Notes under the pieces: generated by a model
What the model saw: the letters and a program-made list of their open reading frames with translations, nothing else
What the model was told of the DNA's origin: nothing
The model's database searches: none
Source: Moorella thermoacetica
GTDB lineage: Bacteria; Bacillota; DSM-521; Neomoorellales; Neomoorellaceae
Reading direction: 5' to 3'
DNA length: 64,000 nt
NCBI RefSeq assembly: GCF_001267405.1
Contig: NZ_CP012369.1
Span: 2,010,001 to 2,074,000, forward strand
Program-made: the position numbers and the translations under genes
Part shown: piece after piece, positions 49,628 through 58,845 of the stretch
Position numbering within the stretch: position 1 is the first letter of the stretch
Layout of the letters: every line of letters starts with the position of its first letter

Positions 49628-51586
49628 TTATTCCCGGATTACCAGCACCTGCTGCCGGGCCGGGGACCAGGTGACCCGGTACCCCAGGGCTTCGGCGACA
49701 TAGCGGGCCGGAAGGAAAACCCGGCTGGCGCGGTTCAGGGGAGCTACATCCAGGGCTTGCCGGCGGCCGTCGCGTTCCATTTCCGCCCGGCCGGGATAAA
49801 ACTTCAGGATATGGCCGGCGCTGCTCAAAGTCACCGTTTGGCTGGAGGGATCCCAGCCAATCCCCTCCTCGGGAACACCCAGGCCCAGAGCCAGGTAGCG
49901 CAGGGGGACGTAGGTGCGGCCGTTTTCGATAAAGGGAGCGACATCCATCTCCTGCGCCTGGCCATTAATGGTGTAGCCCTTCTGCCCGGGGGTAAAAGTG
50001 GCCACTGGAATGGCGCTGCCGAATACGGTAAAGGTGTGGCTAATGGCTTCCCGGCCCTGGCTGTCATAGGCCTTAACTACGAGGCTGCCTTCTCCGGGCA
50101 GGCGGTTGAAGTCAACGGTCAACTGGTAGGGCGGGCTGGCAGGGCTACTCAGAAGCTCACCATTTAAGTAATACTCCACCCTGCTGATGAAGGGGTCGTA
50201 GAGCTTGACGGCGGCCCCCAGGGTAATTTCCCCCTGGATGGCCATACCGTCCTCAAGTTCCCGGTAAGTCCCTGGGGCCTCCTGGCCGACCTGCTCCAGG
50301 TAGTGGGGGCCGGCGATGGCCTCCCGGTAGGCGGTCAACACCTCCTGGTTGTCATCCAGGCGATAATCGCTCACCTTCGCCTGGGTGTAGAGGGGGTCGC
50401 TTTCGTTGAGATCAAAGTAGACCACCGCCTTGACCCGCGGGTAGAGAAGGGGCAGGGTGCGGTAGAATTTACGAATATTGAAGGCGGCCCAGCGGCTGAC
50501 ATCGGCCCTGCCGGGGCTCAACACCGTGTGGGCGATGGCGAACTCGCCCACCATTAGGGGCTTGCGGCCGGCGAAAATGCGGTACCAGTAGTCCAGGCGT
50601 TGCAGGGGATCCAGACCCGCCCCCGGCTGGTCGGCGCGGCCGCTCAGGTAGTAGTCGCTGTAGAAGTTGACGCCCACCCAGTCGACATAGTCATCGCCGG
50701 GGTAATATTCCAGGGCCGTGGCTTTGACCCCCTCCGGCTGGACGATATCAAAAGGGTTCCAGACCAGGGCCACGTTGGGGGCTTCCCGGCGCATGATGGT
50801 CGCCGCCCGGCGAAACCAGGTGACGTAGGTAGCGGGGTCGCCATGCCAGGCGTTGGTGCCCTCCATGTTCATTTCCGAGGCGAAACGGAGAAAAACCGGG
50901 ATTTTAAAGGCGGCGAGCTCCCGGGCGATAGCCACCAAATCCCCCTCTCGCAGGCCCTCCAGGCCGCCGTTGGGCTCCAGGGCCAGGACCAGGCCCGCGC
51001 CGGGGACCTGCCGGGCCTTCTCCATGGCATCCCGGGGCAAAACAAAGTTGCCCGGCCCGTAGATGTGGCCGTAGCCTAAAAAGAGGGCGTGCTGCCGGCC
51101 GTAAAGGTCTTTGACCCGGTTGTAGTCGTTCCCGGCAGGCCCCCGCTCTTCGTAAAGGCCCAGGTAGGTGCCGGCAGCCGGCTCAAATTTAGCCAGGGTT
51201 ATCCGCCCGGGGTCCGGCACCGGGAAAAAGAGACGCAGTACCGATTTCAGGCTCTCGCCCCGGGCTGTATCCCCCCAGGCCCAGTCGGGTACCCCAGCCT
51301 GCTGGAAGAGGGCGGCCTCCTTCACGTAGGCGGCCCCGGCTTCGGCCAATTTCCCCTGGCGGTCGCAGAGGTGAAAGATCTTCTGCCAGGCCAGGCCGGC
51401 GTTCTTCAGGTCGCCGCTGGCCTCAAAAGCAGCGGCGGCGCTGCGGTAGAGGCTTTCGGCCGTGACCGGGTCACCGGCCTCCAATTCCCCGGCACGCCGG
51501 TAGTCCTGCCAGGGGTCGGCCCAGGCGGCTGCGGGCGGGAGCAGCAATAAGAATAAAAGAATGACAACTATACGCGATACCTTCAT
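49628..51586 (-). CDS. Secreted GH26-like glycoside hydrolase with C-terminal copper-amine-oxidase-N-like domain
   Basis: 652 aa. The signal peptide (VVILLFLLLLPPAAAWA) is followed by a TPR-like helical region (about 25-100), then a GH26/mannanase-type barrel with the acid/base Glu in FLRFASEMNMEG (about residue 238) and the nucleophile Glu in PLMVGEFAIAH (about 347), then an Ig-like segment (AVKLYDPFISRVEYYLNGE...VVKAYDSQGREA) and a stalk domain YTINGQAQEMDVAPFIENGRTYVPLRYLALGLG of the Cu_amine_oxidN1 type, which serves as a surface-attachment module. It probably cuts a beta-mannan or related polymer outside the cell. The promoter-side DNA is duplicated at 58.9 kb. Confidence 0.85.
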   Translation of the reverse strand: MKVSRIVVILLFLLLLPPAAAWADPWQDYRRAGELEAGDPVTAESLYRSAAAAFEASGDLKNAGLAWQKIFHLCDRQGKLAEAGAAYVKEAALFQQAGVPDWAWGDTARGESLKSVLRLFFPVPDPGRITLAKFEPAAGTYLGLYEERGPAGNDYNRVKDLYGRQHALFLGYGHIYGPGNFVLPRDAMEKARQVPGAGLVLALEPNGGLEGLREGDLVAIARELAAFKIPVFLRFASEMNMEGTNAWHGDPATYVTWFRRAATIMRREAPNVALVWNPFDIVQPEGVKATALEYYPGDDYVDWVGVNFYSDYYLSGRADQPGAGLDPLQRLDYWYRIFAGRKPLMVGEFAIAHTVLSPGRADVSRWAAFNIRKFYRTLPLLYPRVKAVVYFDLNESDPLYTQAKVSDYRLDDNQEVLTAYREAIAGPHYLEQVGQEAPGTYRELEDGMAIQGEITLGAAVKLYDPFISRVEYYLNGELLSSPASPPYQLTVDFNRLPGEGSLVVKAYDSQGREAISHTFTVFGSAIPVATFTPGQKGYTINGQAQEMDVAPFIENGRTYVPLRYLALGLGVPEEGIGWDPSSQTVTLSSAGHILKFYPGRAEMERDGRRQALDVAPLNRASRVFLPARYVAEALGYRVTWSPARQQVLVIRE

Positions 51587-51736
51587 ACCGGACCATCACC
51601 TGCTCCTTTTTTATGGTAATTCGTTCCTAATTTTAACACAGAAGCAGGGAGCAGAAAACACGGTGAGCTGTAAACCATCATAAAGATTTCCGAACAGACT
51701 TGCCCCGGCAATAATTCATTAATAAACTTAAGGCAG

Positions 51737-52681
51737 GTGGTGGTTTATTTGCAGCCGAAAAGTGGTAACAGGTATGATATCACCATCAAGGACCTTTTCG
51801 CCGATGAAACCCAGGAACTCATCAACTACTTTGGCCACTTTGAGGCCAGGGTAACAGGCGACTTAAAAATCGAGTTTCCCCAGGTAGAAACCAGGGTTTC
51901 CGACCTGGTAATGAAGGCTGAAAGCCAGCAGGGTCCTTTGGCCATCCACCTGGAATTCCAGAGCCGTAATGATGATGAGATGCCCTACCGTATGTTGCGC
52001 TACGCCCTGGAAATCCACAAAACCTACCACCTGCCGGTCTACCAAATAGTCATCTACTTTGGCCAGTGGCAAATGAACATGACCAGTCAACTTGAGTATC
52101 GACTGGGCGACCAAAACTTGTTGGATTATCGTTACCACCTTATCGATGTGGGTAATATAACCTATGAAGAATTAAAAAACAGCCCCCACCAGCGATTGCT
52201 TTCCTTGCTACCTGTAGTGGACAGGGAAAAGCGCCAAAAAGGTGGTAAGGAATTCCTCCGGCGCTGCGCGGAGGATATTATCAACAGCGACCTGGACCTG
52301 GAAACTAAAAAAACCATGCTGTTGCGGGCGGAGATATTCGCCGGCCTGGTTTTCGACAAAAAAGCAATTGACCTTGTTTTCCGGGAGGTGGAACAAATGC
52401 TTAGCATCGAGGAATCCGCCGGCTACCAGCGGATATTTGAAAAGGGCATGGAAAAGGGCATAGAAAAAGGCATGGAAAAGGGTATGGAAAAGGGTATAGA
52501 AAAGGGACAGCAGGAATCCTTACTGGACGTGACCATCAGGCTCTTAAGAAAGAAGTTCCGCAAAATACCCCGGGAGTATCTGGCCAGAATCAAAGAGCAG
52601 GACGTTTATGTCCTGCAACAGATTATCGATAGCATTTTTGATATCAACGACCTGAAGGAACTGGAAGATTACCTGCAGTAA
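51737..52681 (+). CDS. Rpn-family recombination-promoting nuclease / PD-(D/E)XK protein (copy 2)
   Basis: 314 aa, nearly identical to the protein at 48.6-49.5 kb through the nuclease-like domain (only scattered changes such as HLEARV to HFEARV). The C-terminal part differs more: one extra tetrapeptide (six EKG units instead of five), then SLLDVTIRLLRKKFRKIPREYLARIKEQ instead of SLLNVTIRLLSKKFRKIPREYMARIKKQ. The duplication includes about 70 bp upstream from CACGGTGAGCTGTAAACC, but not the downstream terminator. Confidence 0.85.
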   Translation: MVVYLQPKSGNRYDITIKDLFADETQELINYFGHFEARVTGDLKIEFPQVETRVSDLVMKAESQQGPLAIHLEFQSRNDDEMPYRMLRYALEIHKTYHLPVYQIVIYFGQWQMNMTSQLEYRLGDQNLLDYRYHLIDVGNITYEELKNSPHQRLLSLLPVVDREKRQKGGKEFLRRCAEDIINSDLDLETKKTMLLRAEIFAGLVFDKKAIDLVFREVEQMLSIEESAGYQRIFEKGMEKGIEKGMEKGMEKGIEKGQQESLLDVTIRLLRKKFRKIPREYLARIKEQDVYVLQQIIDSIFDINDLKELEDYLQ

Positions 52682-52737
52682 AGATCAATCGGATCATGTG
52701 CATAGCATGCCGGTGTCTGATCCGGGAAGAAACAAAA

Positions 52738-52774
52738 CCGCCACAGGGGGTTATTCCCCGGTGGCCTTTTTTTA
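52738..52774 (+). terminator. Terminator after Rpn copy 2
   Basis: GCCAC-AGGGG with CCCC-GGTGGC arms around a GTTATT loop, followed by seven T. Confidence 0.8.
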
Positions 52775-52831
52775 CTCAACACTTTAGACCGTCTGCACAG
52801 GAACTGCTTCCAACTTCCGCCGGGCTACCGG

Positions 52832-53746
52832 TCAATTCTGGATCTCCCCCGGTGAAAGGCGTCGCAAGCGAATTTTAAGGGCATCCTGGATAAGCTGATA
52901 CACCCGCTCCATCTGTTGGGTGGTGTCGAGCAAGTCTGCAGCTTGGGCCATGCGGCGGATGACGGGCCGGTTTATGTTGTCCAGCAGCCGTTTAACCGTA
53001 GTTGCGGTTAAAGGCCCGCTTAATCGAATATACTCTTCCACCGCTGCTTGTACCAGAGGATCGTCCGGAGCTGCGTCGACAAGGGCGCGGAAGCGGCCAA
53101 AAATCTCCCTTACACGTGTTAGCCATTCATCGTAACTCATATGATGATGGTCTTTGGTCCACCGCTCTACAGTGTTGGCAACGTAGGTTTCTTTTCTACC
53201 CTCCTGGGCCGCCAGTATAAAATCCTCTTCGGCTTCGGTAGGTTCGGCCGTGATGCTATTTTGAATATCCTGGACAAACCCTTGCACGAATTCTTCCGGC
53301 AAGGGGGAGTCGGCCAAGCGCTTACGCCACCACTCACCCCACCATTGCGCTCTTTCTTCCTGTGTCATCTTAATCACCCCCATTAAATTACGGAGGTAGT
53401 GCCATGGTTGCTCCTGGTGACGGAGCCCTTCACTGGCCCGGGTGATAATGCTTCGTAGCCTGCGCCAGCGTTCAATCTCGGCATCCACAGCTGCAATCTG
53501 GGCGGTCAAAAGGTCGGGCAAAGCTAACTCCTGGGCCAATACCGCCTTAACCTGCTTGAGGGAAGCGCCAAGAAAGCGCAGGATGGTGATCTGCTGTAAG
53601 CGCAGCAATTCCCGGTCACTGTACAGCCGGTAGCCTGCCCCGGTAACCTCGACGGGTGGGAGCAGTCCCATATTGCTGTAGTAACGGATAGTTTTTACAG
53701 ATACGCCGCTTTTACGGGCTAACGTCCCGATAGGATACTTTTCCAT
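52832..53746 (-). CDS. MerR-family transcriptional regulator
   Basis: The N-terminal MerR winged helix-turn-helix is YPIGTLARKSGVSVKTIRYYSNMGLLPPVEVTGAGYRLYSDRELLRLQQI (residues 4-53), followed by the dimerisation helix and a C-terminal helical domain of about 180 residues rich in Trp and His (QWWGEWWRKR, TKDHHHMSYDEWL), which probably binds an effector. 304 aa. The ATG at 53746 follows GCTGGAGGCC. Its own promoter has the long spacer and dyad of MerR targets, so it is likely autoregulated. No obvious separate target gene lies beside it. Confidence 0.88.
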   Translation of the reverse strand: MEKYPIGTLARKSGVSVKTIRYYSNMGLLPPVEVTGAGYRLYSDRELLRLQQITILRFLGASLKQVKAVLAQELALPDLLTAQIAAVDAEIERWRRLRSIITRASEGLRHQEQPWHYLRNLMGVIKMTQEERAQWWGEWWRKRLADSPLPEEFVQGFVQDIQNSITAEPTEAEEDFILAAQEGRKETYVANTVERWTKDHHHMSYDEWLTRVREIFGRFRALVDAAPDDPLVQAAVEEYIRLSGPLTATTVKRLLDNINRPVIRRMAQAADLLDTTQQMERVYQLIQDALKIRLRRLSPGEIQN

Positions 53747-53763
53747 GGCTGGCCTCCAGCTTT

Positions 53764-53795
53764 ATTCTACAAGATTCCCCTTGGGGGAGAGTCAA
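53764..53795 (-). promoter_or_regulatory. MerR-type promoter with 20-bp spacer and dyad operator
   Basis: On the minus strand TTGACT (53795-53790) and TAGAAT (53769-53764) are 20 bp apart, longer than the optimal 17. The spacer holds the dyad TCTCCCCCAAGGGGAAT. Overlong spacer plus dyad is the hallmark of MerR-activated promoters. Confidence 0.7.
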
Positions 53796-53985
53796 GGGGC
53801 CCGTGCTTATTTAGGCGTTTGTTTTGGCGAGAAGCTTTAAATGGTAAAGCCACCGAAAGAAAGCCCCAGAATTTAAGGAATATCATTTGTTTCTGCTCCT
53901 TTTCTGCTTGGCCTGCCCGGCTAGATTGCTCACGTTTTTAAAGCACTGGTGCAGGCAGATAATTTGTTAGATTGACTACTGCCCA

Positions 53986-54740
53986 TCAGATCGGGTCGTT
54001 CCCCCCACCGTCCGGGATAAGTGCCCGGCCGGACTGCCTGGCGGTGATGTTCAAGGCCAGGGCCACCAAGCAGAAATCCAGGGCCAGGAAAGAAGGGCCA
54101 TAGCTGACAAAAGGCAGGCCGATACCGGCCACCGGTAAAAGGCCGAAGATCATGGCCGTATTCCAGGCAAAGCGGATTCCTAGAAAAGCGGTAATCCCGT
54201 ACCCCAGGACGCGGCCATAGAGGTCGTCGGTCCGGTTGAAGGCCCGGAATATATAGAGAAGCAGAGCCAGTAGGAAGGTCATCAGAATTAGGCCGCCGGG
54301 CCAGCCCGTTTGTTGCATCACGGGAGCCAGGATGAGTTCCCGGGAGGCTTCCGGCAACGGCGGGAGCAAGGCGGCCTGGTCGTTGCCTATCCCGGCGCCG
54401 AAGGTCCCCCCGGCAGCGAGATGCTGGCGAATGGTAAGTAGTAGATACCCCGCACCCGTGGGATCGGCCAGGGGTTTTAGCCAGCCATATAACAGGCGGG
54501 TCGTAATATAGGGGGGAGCCAGGGTCGCCAGGTAGAGAAAGGCGGCCAGGAGGCCAGCTACGAAGCCGGCTATTATTTTTATCCGGGAAAAACCGGCTCC
54601 CAGGAACATGACCAGCAGAGTTCCGCCCAGTACCACAGCCCAGACAACGGTATGGCCAATAAGGAGCACTACCGGCAGGAGACATAAGCCCCAAGTTTTA
54701 ACCCGCAGCGCCCAGGATGGCTCTTTTTCCAGTAACACCA
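53986..54740 (-). pseudogene. FtsW/RodA/SpoVE-family protein, N-terminally truncated
   Basis: About 250 residues of the C-terminal half of a SEDS peptidoglycan polymerase: membrane helices VVLLIGHTVVWAVVLGGTLLVMFLG and GLILMTFLLALLLYIF, the extracellular loop with GAGYLLLTIRQHLAAGGTFGAGIG and the last-helix motif LLPVAGIGLPFVSYGPSFLA. The first half of the protein, including the helix 1-6 region, is absent. The frame ends at about 54740, where a fragment of the beta-propeller gene begins on the opposite strand, so a deletion or recombination joined the two. Confidence 0.8.
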
Positions 54741-55604
54741 CCAGGGAGGAGCGACCAGCGCATCTGGCTGGCGGCAAATAGCGGCCAGGCCCGTCCCCTG
54801 ACAGCCGGACCGCCCGAAAACGCCGACTGCTACCCCTCCGTCTCCCCGGACGGGCAGGACCTCTACTTCCTGCGCCTGGACAGCGCCGGCAGCGGCTCTC
54901 TATGCCTGCAGTCCCTGGCCGGCAGTCCGGCGGTGGAGCTGGTACGAAACATAAACGGCTGGGCGGGTTACTACGGCAACTATTACCCGGCCTGGGTAAG
55001 CATTTACTACTTGAATAAAACCATGGCCACCGGTAAGCTGGTGGTGAGCAACGTCAAAAGCCGTCACTTTGAACTGTAAACCGGCCGGGGCCGCCTGGTG
55101 CTGCTGCCGGAAGAGGGTTCCACCGGCGTGGCTAAAGACCTCGAGAAATACGCCGGCAAGGTGGTGATGGTGGTCGGGACCCTCACCAGCGAGCCCAATA
55201 TCTACATGCGGGGGCCCCTTATGCGGGTAAACTCCGTCAGTCTGGTCCAGTCCCCTACCCCGGCGGGTAGCGACGAGGAAAGCTCCGCTGCTGGTATCGC
55301 CTCCTTTACCATTGCCTGGCCCTACCTGGTGGTCCAGGTAAAAAACCTGGCCCGGGTGGAGATCTGGGCCGTTCCCACCGGGACGGGGATAACCGAGAAG
55401 GATTATCAACTCCTGGGTCAGGCCGTAAAAAAGTCGGAAATAGCAGGTCAGCAGCTCTGGACCTTCCCTATTCCTGACAAACCCATCCTGGCCACAGAGA
55501 TTTTCGCTAAAGGCTTCAATACGCAGGGCCTGGAGATCGAGAGGGTTTCCCTGCCCTTCACCGGGGCCACCAGCCTTAATCATACCCTGGGTACGGCCGA
55601 TTAA
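54741..55604 (+). pseudogene. Secreted beta-propeller gene, truncated copy with an in-frame stop
   Basis: Corresponds to the last 40% of the intact gene at 60.3-62.6 kb: a propeller blade (CYPSVSPDGQDLYFLRLDSAGSGSLCLQSLAGSPAVELVRNINGWAGYYGNYYPAW), then TAA at 55077-55079 where the intact gene has ETARG, then VAKDLEKYAGKVVMVVG, YMRGPLMRVNSVS and GTGITEKDYQLLGQAVKKSE to a TAA at 55602. The 5' end is lost at the junction with the FtsW/RodA fragment. This is the third copy of this gene in the window. Confidence 0.85.
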
Positions 55605-55710
55605 GCTGTTCAAAGTAGTGTAAACTTCTGCAGCCTGCATTCGGGCCGGGGACTATTGCAGGACAGGTGTACCACACCGTATCCGGGACAATGGAGGAAG
55701 GTAGACTGCC

Positions 55711-56259
55711 ATGTTTAAATTATATGAGACCGCCTGTCGCAGCGCCCTCAACCGTTCCCGCATCCCTGGCATTGATTATTGTTTGAACCCATATAGCGGC
55801 TGCTCCCATGGATGTATTTATTGTTACGCCAGCTGCATGGCGCACTTCAGCAACCGCCAGGAAAAATGGGGCTCCTTCGTCCAGGTCAAGACCAACTTCA
55901 CTGCCGTACTGGCCAGCCAGTTACGGCGGCCTAAAAAGGGCAGGGTTATGCTCGCCAGCGTTACCGATGCCTACCAGGCAATAGAAAAGAAATATAGCCT
56001 AACGCAAAGCTGCCTGAAATTGTTAACCAAAAGCGGATTAAAGGTCTCCATCCTTACCAAATCCGACCTGGTCCTAAGAGATGCAGAGCTTTTAAAATCA
56101 ATGCCTGCTGCCGAGGTCAGCTTTACCATTACTACCCTGGATGAAAAACTGGCCCGTATGCTGGAGCCCGGCGCGCCTTCTCCCTCCCGGCGCCTGGCGG
56201 CCCTAGAAAGTCTGGCCGGGGCCGGCATCAAAACCTGGGTTCAACTCAAACCAACTTAA
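55711..56259 (+). CDS. Truncated SPL-type radical SAM protein
   Basis: The N-terminal 182 residues of a radical SAM protein related to spore photoproduct lyase-like/Rv2578c-type enzymes: YETACRSALNRSRIPGIDYCLNPYSGCSHGCIYCYASCM holds the CxxxCxxC cluster motif (about 31-38), then VTDAYQAIEKKYSLTQSCLKLL and VSFTITTLDEKLARMLEPGAPSPSRRLAALESLAGAGIKTWV. Full-length relatives are near 290 aa; here the frame stops soon after GIKTWVQLKPT, before the end of the barrel, so activity is doubtful. The ATG follows GGAGGAAGGTAGACTGCC. Confidence 0.8.
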   Translation: MFKLYETACRSALNRSRIPGIDYCLNPYSGCSHGCIYCYASCMAHFSNRQEKWGSFVQVKTNFTAVLASQLRRPKKGRVMLASVTDAYQAIEKKYSLTQSCLKLLTKSGLKVSILTKSDLVLRDAELLKSMPAAEVSFTITTLDEKLARMLEPGAPSPSRRLAALESLAGAGIKTWVQLKPT

Positions 56260-56265
56260 TCCATC

Positions 56266-56299
56266 AAAAGGCCCGGCCGTTCAGGCCGAGCCTTTTTTT
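56266..56299 (+). terminator. Terminator after the radical SAM gene
   Basis: AGGCCCGGCC and GGCCGAGCCT arms around GTTCA with seven T following. Confidence 0.8.
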
Positions 56300-56323
56300 G
56301 CCCAAAGTAGAGAGGGCTAAATA

Positions 56324-56373
56324 TTGATTCAGGTTTCCATTTATGTTAGAATTCTTACTGTAATAATTCTAAC
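56324..56373 (+). promoter_or_regulatory. marR-MATE promoter with a MarR-type operator
   Basis: TTGATT (56324-56329), 17-bp spacer and TAGAAT (56347-56352). A perfect 9-bp inverted repeat GTTAGAATT/AATTCTAAC (56345-56353 and 56365-56373) covers the -10 box and start region, as expected for autorepression by the MarR protein encoded next. Confidence 0.8.
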
Positions 56374-56422
56374 TAAAAGAAGTTGAGAAGAACAGCCGAA
56401 AATGAAGAGGGAGGCCAGAGCT

Positions 56423-56893
56423 GTGGAACCAGATCCAGGAGAAGGTGTAGATAAGGAATTGGCCGGGGAGTTACACAGCACCCTTATAAGGTTTATGGGG
56501 CTTAATAATAAGAAGTTTCTTTGTGCTTTTAGAGCTGGCGGGAGCCGGGGTACGAAGCTAAAGAAGAACCAGGAAAAGTTAATCTCCTTGCTTTACTTCG
56601 AAGGAGAAGCCACTCCAAGCGAACTTAGCAGGAAGCTTGATCTAGAGAAGGGAAGCCTTACTACACTTTTGGATTCTCTTGAAGAGATGGGGTTTGTTGC
56701 CCGTGTGGATACACCCAGCGACCGGCGGAAAACCCCGGTCTTGCTCACCGACCGGGGCAAAGCTCACATGGAAAGGGTTATGGCCGAACATCAAGAAATA
56801 CTCCTCAATATCCTGAAGAAGCTTGACAGACCGGAGGTGGAGGAATTGATAGCGAACTTGAGAAGGGCAGTAGAAATAATCGAACACCTGTGA
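56423..56893 (+). CDS. MarR-family transcriptional regulator
   Basis: 156 aa with the MarR winged helix: KKNQEKLISLLYFEGEATPSELSRKLDLEKGSLTTLLDSLEEMGFVARVDTPSDRRKTPVLLTDRGKAHME (about 50-120). It is followed by a helical dimerisation tail. I chose the GTG at 56423, 8 nt after GGGAGG; the ATG at 56402 has only a weak site. It overlaps the next gene's region and lies behind a perfect palindrome over its promoter, so it probably represses itself and the efflux pump until an inducer binds. Confidence 0.9.
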   Translation: MEPDPGEGVDKELAGELHSTLIRFMGLNNKKFLCAFRAGGSRGTKLKKNQEKLISLLYFEGEATPSELSRKLDLEKGSLTTLLDSLEEMGFVARVDTPSDRRKTPVLLTDRGKAHMERVMAEHQEILLNILKKLDRPEVEELIANLRRAVEIIEHL

Positions 56894-56907
56894 AAGGAAG
56901 ATGTTTC

Positions 56908-58272
56908 TTGACAGTCGAACGTTCTCAGGAACTCGAGTCTGGTCCTGTCGGGCGCCTATTGTGGCAGTTTTCCTGGCCGGCTATTGTAGGAATGATGTGC
57001 AATGCTCTCTATAACATTGTAGACCGGGCATTCGTGGGACGCGGGGTCGGTACTCTGGCAATCGCCGCTACCACCGTAGCCTTCCCCTTGATGATAATAC
57101 TACTGGCGTTGTCCCTTTTGATAGGGGTAGGAGCTACTGCCTTGATTTCCATCCGGTTGGGGGAACAAAAAAAGGAAGAGGCGGAAGTGGTAGCAGCCAA
57201 CGCTACCTCATTACTGGTATTATTACCTCTCTGTTTTTCGATTATCTATCTGTTATTTCCAGAACCTATTTTAAGACTGTTCGGGGCCAGTTCCGAGGTT
57301 TTGCCTTATGCCCGTGATTTTATGCATATTATTATGCTGGGTTCGGTATTTGGAGGCCTTAGCATGGGCATGAACAATTTTATCCGAGCGGAAGGCAATC
57401 CCGTGATGGCCATGTCCACCCAGGTACTGGGTGCTCTAATCAACGGGGTTTTAAATTATACATTCGTTTTTCAAGTAGGAATGGGGATCAAAGGCTCGGC
57501 TCTGGCGACCGTACTAGGTCAATTATTCTCTACGATATGGGTGTTAAGCTATTATTTAACCGGCCGCAGCCTGATCAAATTAAAGTTAAGAAACTTTCGG
57601 CCACGGCTGCCAATTCTCTTAAGCATTGTTTCCATAGGCTTTGCCCCGTTTGCAATGGAACTAGCCACTTGCCTGCAACAGGTAATCTTGAATAAATCCG
57701 TCTTGACATATGGCGGTGATTTAGGTTTGTCCGCGGTTGGAATACTTATGAGCATTATCACTTTATTGTTCATGCCCATTCTGGGCATCAGCCAGGGTGC
57801 GCAACCACTTATCGGGTTTAATTATGGCGCCCGCCGGTTTGACCGGGTTAAGGCAACCTTAAAAAAGGCGATATTTGCCGGTAGCTGCGTTTCCGTAACA
57901 GGTTATCTGGTTATGCGTATCTGGCCAGTCGAGATCGCAGGAATATTCACCAAAGGCGACATCGCTCTTACCAGAATGACTGCCGACGCGATGCTCGTGT
58001 TTTTCTGCATGATCTTTATGCTCGGTTTTCAAATCGTATGTTCGCAATATTTCCAGGCCGTGGGCAAAGCGGTACAGGCGGCAATACTCAGCCTGTCGCG
58101 GCAGGTTCTGTTTTTCATCCCGTTGCTGCTTATCCTTCCTCACTTCTGGGGCATAAACGGCGTTTGGCGAACGGCTCCCATTGCCGATGGCCTTTCGGTC
58201 ATAATTACGGCCGTCTTCATTTTAAATGAAATGAAATCTCTAGCTACAGAAGCTAAAGAAGCATCTCCCTAA
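56908..58272 (+). CDS. MATE-family multidrug efflux transporter
   Basis: About 454 aa with twelve membrane helices in two related halves: PVGRLLWQFSWPAIVGMMCNALYNIVDRAFVGRGVGTLAIAATTVAFP in the first, and SVGIGFAPFAMELATCLQQVILNK-type sequence and GISQGAQPLIGFNYGARRFDRVK in the second, characteristic of NorM/DinF-type MATE proteins. I chose the TTG at 56908, 7 nt after AAAGGAAG; a GTG at 56890 overlapping the marR stop has no ribosome site. Probable Na+ or H+-driven drug exporter controlled by the adjacent MarR. Confidence 0.92.
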   Translation: MTVERSQELESGPVGRLLWQFSWPAIVGMMCNALYNIVDRAFVGRGVGTLAIAATTVAFPLMIILLALSLLIGVGATALISIRLGEQKKEEAEVVAANATSLLVLLPLCFSIIYLLFPEPILRLFGASSEVLPYARDFMHIIMLGSVFGGLSMGMNNFIRAEGNPVMAMSTQVLGALINGVLNYTFVFQVGMGIKGSALATVLGQLFSTIWVLSYYLTGRSLIKLKLRNFRPRLPILLSIVSIGFAPFAMELATCLQQVILNKSVLTYGGDLGLSAVGILMSIITLLFMPILGISQGAQPLIGFNYGARRFDRVKATLKKAIFAGSCVSVTGYLVMRIWPVEIAGIFTKGDIALTRMTADAMLVFFCMIFMLGFQIVCSQYFQAVGKAVQAAILSLSRQVLFFIPLLLILPHFWGINGVWRTAPIADGLSVIITAVFILNEMKSLATEAKEASP

Positions 58273-58313
58273 AGCACAGACATTAACCGCAGGGAGAAAA
58301 ACAGGGTTTCCAA

Positions 58314-58796
58314 TGCTTTCCTTGCTACCTGTAGTGGACAGGGAAAAGCGCCAAAAAGGTGGTAAGGAATTCCTCCGGCGCTGCGCGGAGGATATTATCA
58401 ACAGCGACCTGGACCTGGAAACTAAAAAACCGTGCTGTTGCGGGCGGAGATATTCGCCGGCCTGGTTTTCGACAAAAAAGCAATTGACCTTGTTTTCCGG
58501 GAGTGGAACAAATGCTTAGCATCGAGGAATCCGCCGGCTACCAGCGGATATTTGAAAAGGGCATGGAAAAGGGCATAGAAAAAGGCATGGAAAAGGGTAT
58601 GGAAAAGGGTATAGAAAAGGGACAGCAGGAATCCTTACTGGACGTGACCATCAGGCTCTTAAGAAAGAAGTTCCGCAAAATACCCCGGGAGTATCTGGCC
58701 AGAATCAAAGAGCAGGACGTTTATGTCCTGCAACAGATTATCGATAGCATTTTTGATATCAACGACCTGAAGGAACTGGAAGATTACCTGCAGTAA
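58314..58796 (+). pseudogene. Rpn-family gene, truncated mosaic copy 3
   Basis: Starts abruptly at the codons for LSLLPVVDREKRQKGG of the full gene, so the nuclease domain is missing. Relative to copies 1 and 2 it has lost one A in the run after GAAACT (58422-58431 region) and one G in GGGAGGTGG (58499-58505), giving two frameshifts. Its first part matches copy 1 (ACCGTG), its tail with the extra EKG unit and LRKKFRKIPREYLARIKEQ matches copy 2, and its downstream terminator matches copy 1. Confidence 0.88.
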
Positions 58797-58802
58797 AAAT
58801 CA

Positions 58803-58845
58803 GAAGCCCCCGGAGTGCATTACTGACGGAGCCCGGGGGCTTATT
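58803..58845 (+). terminator. Terminator after Rpn copy 3
   Basis: Same AAGCCCCCGG...CCCGGGGGCTT hairpin as after copy 1, with a better-paired stem, followed by ATTTG. Beyond it, 58879-58940 is homologous to the leader of the GH26-like gene (51590-51650), but no such gene follows. Confidence 0.55.

Noticed and set aside
48400-52700. CRISPR-like array
   Set aside because: The repeats here are whole-gene duplications and in-frame 12-nt repeats coding for EKG units, not direct repeats separated by unique spacers. No cas genes are present.
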